Part shown: one piece after another, positions 1-12,203 of the stretch
Position numbering within the stretch: position 1 is the stretch's first letter
Layout: each line of letters opens with the position of its first letter
Assembly: GCA_003586115.2 (NCBI GenBank)
Contig: QVOM02000103.1
Coordinates: 6,065,409-6,129,408 of the forward strand
Direction: 5' to 3'
Length of the DNA stretch: 64,000 nt
Source: Salvator merianae
Lineage: Eukaryota > Chordata > Lepidosauria > Squamata > Teiidae
The notes under the pieces: model-generated
Told to the model about the DNA's origin: nothing
Seen by the model: only the letters and a program-made list of their open reading frames with translations
The model's database searches: none
Made by a program: the position numbers and the translations under genes

Positions 1-176
1 AAGTTGCCAGGAAAGACTGTACCTCTGTTCAGAGAAATATATTTACAGATGTTCTCACCTAATGTGGAAAAATTGTCAATAAACATGAAAAATTCCTGTG
101 CAAAACATCTGACCCTTCAATGGCTACAATTTAAGAATGCCTAAATAGGACTCCTGAGTCATACTTTAGTTTTTTT

Positions 177-735
177 GCCCTTTCTGCACTGGGGCCTGCT
201 GTAGTCTGCCTCCAGACAGTGAAAGGAAAATGCAGGATCTTGTTTAGATCCTCTTGCTGTCCCTGCCAAATGGCAGGACAAGTGTGTACCCTTGTTTGTC
301 TGGACGCTTGTCCCTGCGATGGTGTGTTGTGTACATCCAGGCACTTCGATGGCATGAAATATCCCCAAATGTCTAGTTGCTGCCCCTATGCATGCACGGA
401 GGCAATTTTTGGCTCATCTGCGCATGCATGGTGGCTATTTCTAAGAAGATGGCTTCTGGGAACAAGAATCCTGACAGGTAAGTCCATATTGCTATTCTGG
501 GAAAAACTGGGTTGGGAGTTGATTTTCCAAGAACAGTGATACAATGGGATTTCACCCCTTTATCCCAGGACTGTGTTGGGACTGCCATGAATACGTGTGG
601 CAATCCCAGCAAAGTCCCAGGAAAATCCCATGTTCTAGGGCCCGTCTGGACACAGCCACCGTCTTTCCCAGCATGCAAATAGCAGGTTCCTATTCTGGTA
701 TGTAATCCAGAATAAGGTTCAGTGCAGAAAGGGCC
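177..735. mobile_element. MITE-like DNA transposon remnant, A-type ends
   Basis: The left end carries GCCCTTTCTGCACT and the right end carries the inverted AGTGCAGAAAGGGC, the terminal signature seen many times in this window. The interior around 540-635 (a run rich in ATCCCAGG and GGGACTGCCATG-like words) resembles 25845-25965. No transposase frame is visible and no clean target duplication was found. The boundaries are the outermost matching ends, so two overlapping insertions are possible. Confidence 0.55.
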
Positions 736-739
736 CTTA

Positions 740-2115
740 TCTCTGCTGCCCATTCTAAGCATTTATGTGTTAAGAACCTTCATAGAATGCACATTTATCA
801 GCAAAATAAATGAAGTTTGGCGTTGGAGTGAGAACAAGTGGAGCTTCGTTGCTTCTGAGCTCTAAAATTAGCAATTCACATTCATGTTCTCATACTTGGA
901 ATTCTGCAGAGACTAGGAAAAATGCTTTCCATGGAAAAAGATTACTGAGTCCTGCCAAATAATTTTTCAGAAACGTAAATTATTTTAACTAACTCTTTAT
1001 AACAGTTACTGTAATAGTTGCTGGCATCTTCTAAAAGGATCAAGGGAACTCACACCTTCAGAACTGAAAACATAACTGCTTCTTTCACAATTCAGATTTT
1101 CTTGTTTCTAGTTCTTCACATGCTGAGTTTGAACCTGCTTTAAATCACTTTACCAGTATGTTGGTCTATTCTTTTAACCTGAATTCTCACTGAAATAACT
1201 GCAATTATGGTTCACAAGGTAATTATTTGAATTTTTTTTTTCCTTAATTGGATTCTTGGCTAGTTTTGTTGTGGTTAAAGACTTATGAATGTATTCAATA
1301 GTTTATGCATTTTACAGCTTGCCAGGAGAAGAAGTCACAAGTATAAGCTGTCAACCAGTTAAAACATTTTTACTTGATTAATCGCCTGCTTTTTAATGGA
1401 TTAATTATGTTTGCCTAAAATTGCATATTACCAAAACATCAAATAAGTGCCCAACTGTAGAATAAATAAAAGAACTGACCATTTTTATTAAAAGAACTCT
1501 GTTCATTATTAAAAGAATGGTTATTTTTAGTAGTTCTCCTAGCTATAGCAAGTCTAGTAAATTTTAGTACATTATGTTGATAAGGAGCTGAGGAAGAGCA
1601 ACAGTATTGCTTCAAATCCTTTTACATTTGCATTCAAACCAGAGTGTTATATAGGGAGGGTTTTTCACTGTTTCCTCAACCCTCTCAATTGTTTTTTTGT
1701 TTTTATTTTTCCTTTTTGGGTCATGTTCTTTGAACTTTTAGTCACTTTTTCCTAAAAACTTGTCTTGAGGATAAGTTTCCACACAGGGGATAGAGAAGAG
1801 AGAGAGAGACAGAGAGAAAGAAAAGGAAAAGATGTGGCACAGCCATTTTCCTGAAATGGGAAGAGCAAGTAAAGCAGAAAAAGGAGCTGGTAGCCAAAAA
1901 TAAATGAGGAGAACTTGTAATCTTGCGTTCTTGAAAAAATTGCATGTGGAATTCAGTGAAGATTTCCCCCCTTCTTTTCCCTGTTTCCTTGATTCCATCT
2001 AGTCGTAGCTAACTCTTGGTGACTGTATGGCTTGACTTTCTCCAGACTGACTTATCTTCTACAATCTTTCTTAGGTCTGTTAGTGAGGCAGACTTCCTTA
2101 TTACTATATTTTTAC
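740..2115. other. AT-rich non-coding stretch
   Basis: I see no gene, RNA or recognisable mobile element here. A short impure GA run lies at about 1797-1820. Confidence 0.5.
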
Positions 2116-2117
2116 CT

Positions 2118-2325
2118 GTGCTATATATCCCACCTTTCTTTTGAAGAGCTTAAGACAGCAAACATTATTCTCCTCTGTCTATTTTATCCTAACAACCTTT
2201 TGAGGTAGATGAACCTGAGGAACATGATGGGTCTAATATCACCTAGTGACCTTCCACCTTGGGATGAAGTATGGGTGAGGATTTGAATCCTGGTGTCCCA
2301 GATCCTAATCCAACTCTTTAGCTAC
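2118..2325 (-). mobile_element. tRNA-derived SINE remnant
   Basis: Read on the minus strand, the segment begins with an A-box-like TAGCTAAAGAG (about 2314-2324) and has a B-box-like GGATTCAAATCC (2279-2290), the two internal RNA polymerase III promoter elements of a tRNA-derived SINE. The remainder resembles the body of common squamate tRNA-SINEs: a GTCACT block, then a CTACCTCA...TTGTTAGGAT block. It is degenerate and presumably inactive. The family name is not certain; MIR/CORE-type or another squamate tRNA-SINE would fit. Confidence 0.55.
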
Positions 2326-2334
2326 TATTTATGA

Positions 2335-2440
2335 CATTTTGATACCACCTTCCATTTTAAAAATCTCAAAGTGGTTTACAAAACATTAAAAACAAGGCTA
2401 AGAACAAAGTAAAAACAAAATTTAAAACACATTAAAAATT
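2335..2440. mobile_element. Short LINE 3'-end-like scrap
   Basis: The words CTCAAAGTGGTTTACAAAAC and the following A-rich run resemble the 3' end of L2-type LINEs and their SINE partners. Only about 100 bp are recognisable. Confidence 0.3.
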
Positions 2441-5400
2441 GGGTGGGCCAGGGAAGGAACAAAAATATACCTTATCTGAATTTTGAAAATATTCCCGTAC
2501 TGCTTTATGATATTAATGTGTGGCAGCATAGATATCTTCCAGAGATTCCTGAAAAGTCTAACCCCACCCCCTCAATTCTTATGATATTAAGGCTAAAAAA
2601 TGAAAAGTAAAAGCTGGTGAAGTCGGTAGTAATTGTTGTAGCCAGTGATATTTCCAAGAGGTAGGGTATGTCTGCAAAGCTGTGTTCAGACTGTGTGTGT
2701 TTTGGGGCATCTATGTACACAGGAATGCCCCAGCTGTGGGCTCAGGAAAAAATCCTGCATCATAGTTTTTAAAATAAGTGTCTAAAAGCCTCCTGCCTTG
2801 CTTGCTTCTCTTCCTCTGTCAGTGTTGTTGCCTTCCCTGCTTTACCTCCCACTGACTGATGCCAGACTGTTTTTCCAGGGCCCTCATTGGATGGTGGCTT
2901 TAGCAGGCTAGGAATGGCTTAGGAGCATCCAGCCTCCCACCCCATCCAATCCAAACTACTGCATCCTGCTCCTAGAGTGATTCTCTCAGGTCTGTGGAAG
3001 GGACGGAGTATTAGAGGCTTGGGGACAATGTAAATCATTTTGTAATATTTTATGTTTGCCCCTACCATCTCAAATGTGCCCCAGGGGCATCTAAAAGCAT
3101 GGGTTTGAACATATCCTTAGTTTCTGGTTCTGTTCTCAAGGCCTTGTATCTTTCAACAGGTCGAAAGAAAAGGATGGAGAGTGCAAAGGAACATGTATGG
3201 GCACAAAACTGCCTCCTGCAGGACAGACAGATGCAAGGTTTAGCCACCTTGATTAAATTGCCTTTCTAGCACCTTCCTGTAGAAACTTTTTGGCAACTCT
3301 GGGAGAGAGAGATATGTAACTGCATGTCACAACTCTACTCCTTTCCTTTCTTGGCATGCCCACAGGCAGAGCACTGCCTTTTCTCCCTTCACTTTCTTTT
3401 GGCAGTGTAACATGTGGTTACTGTCCAATGGCATTGGTCTGCTCTACCCACTCCTTTCCCACTGCTACTCTAGGTCATATGTCTAATGGCAAATAGGAAT
3501 GTTTTATTTACTTATTGGTTTCAAAACACTGCACTCCTGTGCTCCTGAACATTCTTGTCAGTGGGCATAAACATGCTCCTTTTCTCCTTTTCTCTCCTTA
3601 CACCTACAGCTCTCTTGCAGAACTCTTAGGACTGGAGAAATATTAAAGAAGCAGTAATGCCATATTCACAGTTTGGAGGGAAAGCTTTGAATCTGCCCCT
3701 CCCACTGCTAAATTAGGGTCATGTTCTAACTCCACACACTTGGGAGAGGAAAGGAATTGAGACTTCTGTTTTGATTGTTTTTGGGGACTAGGAGAGTGCT
3801 TGGGGTTTGAGGCAGAAAAAACATTCATTAGCATGAATGAGTTGCAAATTATCAAAGCAAGGAAACCAAATCCAAGCACACTTTGTAAGTGTGAAGAAGG
3901 GAGAAAAGCCATAATCGATAGACCAAGCACTGGGGAAAACATGGGTGATGCTACTTTCTTGAGTTTCTCCAAATACAGCAACTAAATTCATTAAGTGACT
4001 AAGCCAGGAAGTCCTTTAATTCACTGTTAGAAGATCTGATTTGGGTATTTTTTAAAACTAGTCTGATCATGGCAAACACATCTCTTCCCTTTTAGTACAT
4101 TTCCTTTCATTGCACAGGAAGATGGAGAGGTACCCAAATATCCCACACATTCAAGGAAAGGAGATGACGCAATGATTCATCTCTGCAGAGATTGCACAGG
4201 CAAGGAATGTAGATGTATTCCTATGCAACTCTGCACTGACAAGTGAGTTTTAAACAAACATAGAAACAAAAAAACAAGCAGGGAGTAATCTTGATGGAGG
4301 GGAATTCAGTGTGAGTGAGGCTGTAACTAGATAGAGGTGCTGTGAAATCTTCACTGAAATGGTGCAACATAATTCCATCCTACACTGTATAATCCCCAGT
4401 GAAATTCTATTTAGAAAAAATATAAACAGGAAGAGAAAAGATGCAAGAGGGTGGAGAGGGTAATGTGGTGTCACTTCCCATGTACTCCCCCTCCCTTTGC
4501 CTCTGATGTAGAAAAACAAATGGCAGACTAAGTAGGAACTTTTTTTGATATTTGGATGAGTTTGCATCAAACCATATCCATAGATGAACCAGTTCTTAAC
4601 AAACCTCGAAGTGCAAGTCCAATTCTATTAACAGTTTTGAAATTCACAAACTGAGTTGTCAAAACTCCCTCATTGCATTTCAATGTTTATTTCCAGTGGT
4701 TTAGGAATCAGTAGCAAAGGGACTATGATGAGGTTATATCATAGAGACTCTATTGTGAATCCACAGAGCTTGGAAGCGAAAATACTTTCATTGATTCTGA
4801 TGAAGAGTGCTGGATCAGTTCTATTCAGAAATGGTTTGGTATGAACTGGGGAGTTCAGTTAGAACCCCCATCAGTTCAGTTCAGTTCAGTTCAGTTACAA
4901 ACAGAAGCTTTGAACTTTCTGATGGGTTTGGTTCAATCTGGAACCCCATGAATTCCTCTGGTTCATTCACAAACAGGATCTAATTAGAACCAGTTCAGCA
5001 CATCCCTAAGCCCAAGAAGTCCTAGGACTTCTCCCTTTCCCTGTTAGGTAAGCTTAGATAAAGGCTTCCTTTGGCAGCATTTGGGAGAAAAAAGGGAAGT
5101 GACCAACAGTGCCACTTCCCTTGAGATTTGTGGCCAGCCTGTAGATGAAGTTTTTCCCATCCACAGGGTGGTGTCTGTGAACATTTTCAAGTAGACAATA
5201 GAGTAATTTTTAGCTCCTTTGAAGCATTTTGTTCCCATCCATCTTGTGCATCATTTACTGTCCTGCTCATCTCATATATAATGCTTCACCCTAAGAAATG
5301 ACCACTGTCTTGGATGTCTCTCACAATGAGTCATTGTAATTAGGAAAATAAGAAGGAGTGATGATGACATTGTAGCCACTACTGATCCACAGTCACTACC

Positions 5401-5510
5401 ACTTTGCAAGAAGAAGGTGGAGTACTTGGTGCAACACTTGAAAGAACACATCAAGACCTTTAATAATCATATAAGTTGAATTTTCATGCAGTGTAATTTT
5501 TATTTTATTT
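2441..5510. other. Unique-looking non-coding stretch
   Basis: I see no host gene and no clear mobile element. A pentanucleotide tandem (TCAGT, about five copies) sits at 4871-4895. The short open frames on both strands have no coding character that I can recognise. Confidence 0.45.
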
Positions 5511-5514
5511 CACC

Positions 5515-5600
5515 ATTATTTATATCTGACCCTAGACCCAAAGGTCTCATGATGGTTTATAGTAATAGACAGTGTGCCCAAAGTATTTTTTATTTTTATT
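5515..5600 (-). mobile_element. L2-like 3'-end scrap
   Basis: The words CTAGACCCAAAGGTCTCATG and GTTTATAGTAATA resemble the 3' end of the L2-like copy at 55715-57170, which has CCTGAAGGTCTCAGAGCAGG in the same orientation. Only the terminal part is recognisable. Confidence 0.3.
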
Positions 5601-5959
5601 TAAAAAGAAATGGAAAAATCAGAGCTCTATGTTTTTCCATAGAATGGCTTAAACCTTGTAGAGCCGTTTTTATGCATGTATGGCTTCTTTATACAGCATC
5701 TGAAAACTACCTTGACTGGCCATGTTCCAGAATCAGTTTGCACAGAGCACAATATTCACACTGGGTTACCCTAATTTTTCAGATCAAGACAGAGATGAAT
5801 ACAGGTAAGGGCAGATAAGGGCTCCTCCTACTTCCCAGGAGAATAGTAAAGGTGTACTAGTATGCACAAACACCAAACTCCTATCTGACAATGTGGGACT
5901 GTGTTGAAATGTTTGGATGCTCTTGTGCACACCTCTAGGAAAAAGAAAAAGTGGGGAAA

Positions 5960-6975
5960 AGGGATCCAGTGATTGTAGTGATCAATAGTGGCTCAGAAAA
6001 ATAGCTTGAGACACAGAATGAAATCAGAGGGACATCCTGAGGAGGAAGTTTTATACCAATGAGAAGCTTCAATTTTTCACACATCTTTTGAGTGAATGAA
6101 TGTTTGCTCAAATTAAGCCAATCAGATAGAATTCTTAGATATCACAAATGATTGTGCTAGAGCAGATGGGTATGGAACTGACAAAAGAGAAATAATTCTG
6201 GACTTAATTTTATGTGCAGCTCAGGACTATTAAGATAATTAAACATAGTTTAAAAATTAAGTTTATAAATGTGGAAAATTTCAGAACAAGTCCAACATGG
6301 TCACATTTGACTTCAAAAGAGGAAACTTAAACTGAGAAAACTAGTGAAAAGGAGCATGAAAGTGAGGTTTGAGAGGCCCAACTCTCTCAAAATTCTTAGC
6401 TGCTATTTAAAAGCACAATAACAGTTTGTCAGTTATAATGTATTCAAAATATTAAGAAGATAACCACTAGCATGACTGACTAAAACTGTCAAGGAAAATA
6501 TTGCATATAAAATAATATCCTTCAGAAAGTGGAAGGCTTGTCTTAATAAAGAAAATAAAAGGAAACAATTTTAATTTTTTGAAAAAAAGAGAGAAAACAG
6601 ATAGTAAGTAAAATAAAAAAGAACATTTGAGAAGTGTATCACCAAAACTATAAACACAAATGTTAAAGACATTCTTTAAACATTAGAAGCACAAATCTGG
6701 TTAGAGATGCCATTAGTATCTTAGACAGTGTGCAAGATAAAAGTGTGCTGAAAGAGGAGAACCTGCGGGTAGATTATTGAGTCTAAGCACCTGTTCTCAG
6801 GAGTGAAGTCTGATGAAACAAGAGAAGGAGTGGTAATGGCATAAGCAGTAGGTCTCATGGACAAATTACATGTCAACAAATTACCAGATCTGGATGGCAT
6901 TCATGTGAAAGTTATTAAAGACCTAAAAGCTGAGATTGAAGACCTAATAAAAATATATAAGTGGAAGAAAATCTT
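5960..6975 (+). mobile_element. Decayed CR1/L3-like LINE ORF2 remnant
   Basis: Conceptual translation across all three forward frames gives scattered LINE-like pieces in collinear order: an endonuclease-type patch around 6130-6230 (DCARADGYGTDK, then ILDLIL), an FDFKRGN-like patch near 6310, and a reverse-transcriptase entry patch near 6880-6950 (LPDLDGIHVKVIKDL, comparable to the PDGIH segment of CR1). Stops and frameshifts separate all of these, so it is an old dead copy. The calls rest on eye-matching, and the exact clade is uncertain. Confidence 0.4.
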
Positions 6976-7406
6976 TTTTTTACATAGCTAAACCACATAA
7001 TTCACTATCACAAGATGTGAACCCATGTAGATTTTACTACAGAAGCATTCACTTGACATCAACTTCCATCACTAAATTCTTTCAGATTGGAATATGATGT
7101 ACAAACAACAAAAAATAAATTTATTCATGTGTGATCAGTGTAATAGTGGCTGTCTGTTAAGTGCATCATGATAACCTCAACAACACAAATTAGATTATAT
7201 TATTATGTTTCCCATTAATGGCCTCCTTTCTAGATGAACTAGGGTGTTCCCTTTAAACAATCATGTGGATCCCCACGGGAATATCCATTATAACCACTCA
7301 TTCTTGATTTTGGTAAGATCCTTCATGCATCCTTCCATTCCTCCCTCCCAGGTATACTGGTCTGGACAAAAGCAAAAACAAAACCAGGAAAGAACAAATG
7401 AACTAT

Positions 7407-7587
7407 GGCACTTTCTGCACTTGGCTTTATTCTGGACTATATCCCAGAACAGGGACCTGCTATCCACACACTAGTGCTGATTATAGCAAGCCCCGGGTGG
7501 GGCCTGCCATAGTTCATAGGAACATGCAGATGGCAGATCCCTGTTCCAAGATATAATCTGAAATAAGGTCAAGTGCAGAAAGGGCCC
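7407..7587. mobile_element. A-type MITE, about 180 bp
   Basis: Inverted ends: GCACTTTCTGCACTTGGCTT at left, and AAGGTCAAGTGCAGAAAGGG at right. The interior (TATCCCAGAACAGGGACCTG...) is shared with the copy at 19609-19787. Non-autonomous, with no open frame. Confidence 0.75.
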
Positions 7588-7589
7588 AT

Positions 7590-8535
7590 ATTTCTATCAA
7601 ACCTGAATCTTTGGGGCAATATAGAATATGGATGTTTTAGAGTTACAGATGCAGAACACACAAAAGGAAGTAAAACATAACCTGACAGTAAACACACCTC
7701 CAAACAGGTTCTTTAGCCATCGTGTCCAATTCCAACTAATGATCCAAAAAAGGAAAATAACTCCTTCTCCCACCAAAAAGAAAAAGAAAGGCATTTTGAA
7801 TTAGACTGACCTGTAGGAAAGGGCCTGCAACAAAGTATAAGGTACTGTGCTATGGTTTCTCTTCCTTCTCTGGGCAAGGTCTGATACAGGGGAAATCTCC
7901 CTTAGCTATTCAACTCCCATGTCTTTCTCCCCCTTTTTGCCTTCTTTGGCTTGGCAGAATGATGTTTTACAGCTACCCAGAGTCTCAAAGGTTTGTTTTT
8001 CACACATTTCATGCAGAACAGCTACATATGGGGAAAGGGGCACTGTGGCAAACAAAGGAACAATTCTTTGCTGCAGTGCACTGGGCAGGAATAAAAGGAA
8101 GTGGTGGATATACATCTGCAACCTATGCATTGGTGGGTGATTGAATTAACCTATCCAAAGCAAAGGAAAATCAGTGTAACTTAAAGTAACTCAGAACAAA
8201 CAACTTTGGAAGAGGAACATTCAAATTATTTTATAGTAGTTTGAAATAAATGTATTTAAGCTGGTCATTAGACCAGTTTGAAGACTTGTCATGTTGTTTG
8301 CCATGTAAACTCCTTGTACTCCAGCTTGGTGCAAAATGAGCCTTTCTAGTCATGCATTTTAAGTCTAATTTCTATTGGAGTGAGCTTTTACTCAATCTCT
8401 ATATATTCTAATTTGATTGGGTTAATCATTGGTGGGTTTAAAATATCTGTATTTGCCCTTAGTGTTTAGAATCAAGCAAGTTCAAAATTCAACTATTAAA
8501 TAGCATCCTTCCTACTTAGATTGTAAAACTGTGTC
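7590..8535. other. Non-coding stretch, nothing recognised
   Basis: Short overlapping frames occur on both strands around 7850-8140, but none shows domain similarity or splice context that I can recognise. No repeat family was identified. Confidence 0.4.
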
Positions 8536-8536
8536 A

Positions 8537-8815
8537 GCACTGGGTTGGTAGACTGATCCAAGGGAATGGCTGGACCTCTCCCTCCACATATGTTGGACAT
8601 CTGGAGTAGGTTATGGCATGAAAATGATACTGTAGCCTCCTCCAAACAGACAGCATGTTGGTTGAGGACTGATATACCACACCCAGCACCATTTTGCCAG
8701 GCACCTGCAAATGGTGCTTTTGGGCATCCACCTGAAACAGCCCCAGCTGGAACCTTCAGAAGCAGAGAACCTCAATTCCTGGCCTTTGAAGCCTGGCTAG
8801 GCTGGGCTGTGCATA
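8537..8815. mobile_element. E-type DNA-transposon remnant
   Basis: It shares the E-family vocabulary (CACCATTTTGCCAGGCAC..., AGAAGCAGAGAACCTCAATTC, GGCTAGGCTGGGCTG) with copies near 26.6, 28.5 and 43 kb. The ends are eroded. No transposase is visible. Confidence 0.4.
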
Positions 8816-8819
8816 AAGT

Positions 8820-10490
8820 GGATGGTCCTTAGAGTGCTCCAGCAGCAGCACAACCATTGTGGGCTGAGTTGCCTGGAGTGGACCAGCACACAGCAGGATA
8901 GTTCATGCATGTGGCTAGGCCCAAAGGCTTCTAAAGACATGTCTAGTAAAATATATTTTCTGTTAAATCGTGTTTCCTTTGTTTCTAGGAACCTAATTAC
9001 AATCTAGCAAGATATCCATGTGATATAGAAAATGAACAAGTTCTCTGTAGCTACCAGAGAACAGAGATAGCTATTTGATTTTTACAGTTTTGGTCTGTTT
9101 TAACTAAAGGAGTGCAACCAAAACCTCCAGAATGTCTTGTTGCTTTTAAAAAAAGTTCTTATGAATGCCCTGTAGAGTTTCTAAATCTAACTTTGCTAAA
9201 AGCAAGGGTGTAATTAAGGATGCTTGCTCTTGAGTCCTGTTAGATCTGTAGAACTATTACTACTGTATTAATTATAATTTGAAAATAATGAATGAATTGA
9301 ATGAATTTATTTTATAGACAAAGACCCACATCATTTAGAAACAATAACATTAAAATATGAAAATAAAACAGTCTTCATTTCTAAGTTAAAGCATCACAAT
9401 GCTTGCAGCCGCATTTTGCAAAGTGGAATGGGAAACTTCATAAAAAATAATAATCTCCATTTCCTACCATTTCTGGGGCATTGAGATTTATGCTCTTTAA
9501 TTGTTGGTATATTTTCTTGATAAGGTGAGACTAGTCCTATGTCACTTGGGAAATGGTATCTTGCTGTTCCCCCCTCCCCAATCCTCATTTACAATGATTA
9601 TGTTATCAGCCTAGCCAGGCAAAAGGGTGGAGCAACTATAATTTCAAAGCAGGATTAGGTTGAAATAACGAGGTCACCAAATGTGGTTGCCAAGGCAACG
9701 TCACATCTAAGAATATGGGATGCTTCTAGGAGTGGAGGCAAGACTGGAATCTTTCTCCCTTCTGCACAAAAGAAATTCCTATCCTTCTTCAATTAAAAAT
9801 GCTCTGTTGCTTTTAAATGCATTCTGTTTTTCTCACATTCTTATCTGTCCGAACCCAGAATAATATTTTTTTAAAAAATAAAATAACAACAAAAAATAGG
9901 AAGTCTACTTAATTCTGAGAACTGTTTTCCTGCTGCTAATGATTGGTATTACTAATTTTCTTCTATTTTCTCATGTAGTAGTTCTACTGTGATCAGTGTG
10001 ATTAGATATATTTACTCAGAGCATTGTTTACAGTTAACCTGGCCAGCTCAGAATCATTAGTTCTGTCTTTGATTTATAGCCAGAATATCTAAGACTTGTT
10101 GGTACATGTTAAGAAAGCATTGTGCCTGGAGCCACTATAATATTTTAACTGATTTTCTTGTTTTTGAAAACCTTTCCCCAATTTTTTTTTTGACTGAAAA
10201 TAGATAAAACTTTTCAGAGCATCTCATGTTTGTAAACCCAATCCAATTCTTCACATAGCCTTTATATGGATCAATATATGCAAAGATTTAGATATCTGCA
10301 TGCATTTATTTAAATGTTGGTGCCTAATTTTAAACAATCTGACAGAAGATTTGCCACATACATTGCAACATTTTTGTGATAGAAGTATTTTCTGTTCCCA
10401 CTGTACCCCCCACCGCCCAAAAATCCTGATTATGCCCATAGCTCCCCCCCGCCCCCAAACTTACTGGAAATGAGAGTGACAAGCTATTTA
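8820..10490. other. Non-coding stretch containing an X-box
   Basis: No gene recognised. The one structured signal is the RFX/CRE-like site at 9686-9704, listed separately. The segment 9600-9760 has somewhat higher GC and mixed-base composition than its flanks and could be a regulatory or conserved non-coding segment. Confidence 0.4.
9686..9704. promoter_or_regulatory. RFX X-box with adjacent CRE half-site
   Basis: The palindrome GTTGCCAAGGCAAC (9686-9699) matches the RFX consensus GTTRCCNNGGYAAC at every defined position. CGTCAC follows at once, overlapping its last base; this is a CRE/ATF half-site on the opposite strand (GTGACG). An X-box touching a CRE-like site is the arrangement known in some RFX-dependent promoters and enhancers. 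No gene start is visible nearby, so function is inferred from the motif only. Confidence 0.5.
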
Positions 10491-10496
10491 CAAAGG

Positions 10497-10870
10497 CCCA
10501 TTCTGCGTTTACCTTATTCTGGAATAGATTCCAGAATAAAGCTCTCCTGTCCACACATTACTGCAGATTAGGGCAGCTCCTCATCCTACTTCACCTGCAT
10601 TGGACAAAGCATGAACTGGATTAGGGTGACCAAAATGGCATCCTAGCTCAGTATAGTTGTAGACCTCAATAATGAGGTGTGCAACTGGTCTAGCACTAGA
10701 ATACTGGACCATAGAGGTGTACTGATGGCATACCCCTGTAGTCCAGTATACCATGGGGGACCCATTTTGGTGGTGCTCTAGGAAATGGGTCTGCCCTGAA
10801 CATGACTGAGCTGGAAACTGTGAATGCTCATCGGAGGCAGATAATGGGCCTGGGGCAGAACAGGCTGTCC
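10497..10870 (-). mobile_element. E-type DNA-transposon remnant
   Basis: It begins after a TTATTCTGGAATAGATTCCAG word similar to A-type ends and contains GACCCATTTTGGTGGTGCTC plus the AGACCTCAATAATGAGGT block. These are shared, in inverted order, with the copies at 26560, 28470 and 42895. Non-coding. Confidence 0.5.
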
Positions 10871-10924
10871 GAATGACTTCCAAAAATCTTCTAATACCTT
10901 CTTGGTTATTTCTGAAGATATGGT

Positions 10925-10964
10925 ACAATTAATTGTCTTTGATAGTCTCTATATAGAGACTATC
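10925..10964. repeat. Two adjacent perfect palindromes
   Basis: 10925-10936 is a perfect 12-bp palindrome (ACAATTAATTGT). 10941-10964 is a perfect 24-bp palindrome whose half is GATAGTCTCTAT. They lie next to each other in otherwise plain DNA. Confidence 0.85.
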
Positions 10965-12055
10965 CAAAATTACACTCAATTGTAGGGGGATTTTGATAAT
11001 GGGACAGATGCTTTTGAAAGATGAGTCTGTTGTAAATCTTTTCAAAATGACCACTATTTCTTTTCTTTAGTCTCCATCTATATCCTAACAGTGCCATTTC
11101 ACAAATATTCTTGGTTGGAATATTTATAATATTAATAATATTAATAATAATAATACCATCACATTGTGTTGGAAGGCTAGTGGTGTCAGAGAAAGAGGTC
11201 AACTTATTTTCACAACTCAGGTATTTCCTTACCTGACCATGGGCATTTTTCAATCTGTGATGGAACATAAAGAGAAATTCTGTATTCAATTTCTCTCTTG
11301 GAGAGATTGCAGGAATATTTTCTATGGTAGAAAACTGACAGATTTCTTGCCACGAGTGCTCCTAAGAATACTGTTAAGGGGGAGTGAGAGTAAGCACTGT
11401 CACAGCACTTACTCCTGCTCTGCTGTGTCACTGCCACAATATGCCGACTTACTGGTGCACTTTTGTGGGGCCAGATAACATGGCCCTGCTTTTGCAAACA
11501 CAGCAAATGGCCCACTTCTGGGGTTATTTCCTGTGTTTGCAAAACTATCCCAGCCGGAAACTTCAAAGCTGGGGAACAAACGTTAGTAGTGTTCTTTTCA
11601 CATGCTTCCTGGCAAGATCTGCTGATCTGTAAATCTTGCTATAATTATCATCCAGTTGATGCACTTAACATAGTTTAAGGAAATGGGAAAGTACGTTAAA
11701 AGCAAGAAAAATGCCTTAGTAAACTAAAGAAACACTAATAAAAATGTACAGGTTTTGTTCATGCGTCAGATTTTTTCAAATACCAACTTTGGTTTTCTTA
11801 AATGGACATTTTGTATATAATACATTCACCTTGCTGCGCTTCAAACTAAACCAGCCTCATATTGGAAAATTCCAACTGTTCTGCAGTTCCCCCCACCTTT
11901 AAACTGCAGAAAAACTGCAAACACTATCTTGCTTTCAAGAGTATCCAACAAAGTAGCTCTTCCAAATGCCTACTGCTGTTCCTTTTATCATTATTTAAAG
12001 ATAGGTTATCTCTGATCAGCACCTTTTTGCAGTTTACACCAGTGAACATTGGGAC
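10965..12055. other. Non-coding stretch with one inverted repeat
   Basis: It contains an AAT-type trinucleotide run near 11128-11157. It also has a 14-bp inverted repeat (TTTTGCAAACACAG at 11490-11503 against its complement at 11531-11544), which may belong to an unnamed MITE. No gene recognised. Confidence 0.4.
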
Positions 12056-12060
12056 ACTCA

Positions 12061-12203
12061 GGGCCTTTCTGCACTTTCTACCATAGAATGGGATAATTAT
12101 AGTCCAGCTGCTCCTGGTATAGCTGTGGACCGCTTCACAGCTGTACCAGGAGCAGTTGGACTATAATAATCCCATTCTAAGGTAGAAAGTGCAGAAAGGC
12201 CCT
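12061..12203. mobile_element. Palindromic D-type MITE (143 bp)
   Basis: Almost the whole element is one inverted repeat. Arms of roughly 65 bp run from GGGCCTTTCTGCACTTTCTA at the left to its near-exact complement at the right, with only a few mismatches and a small centre near 12130. Both flanks show TCA, which could be a 3-bp target duplication or chance. The hairpin form suggests an internally deleted derivative of the longer D family (compare 36977-37437), whose ends it shares. Confidence 0.8.

Noticed and set aside
2118..2325. A functional tRNA gene
   Set aside because: A- and B-box-like words are present, but the tRNA cloverleaf is not, and the body matches SINE sequence.
4871..4895. 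CRISPR-like array or regulatory array
   Set aside because: It is a simple contiguous pentamer repeat with no spacers.
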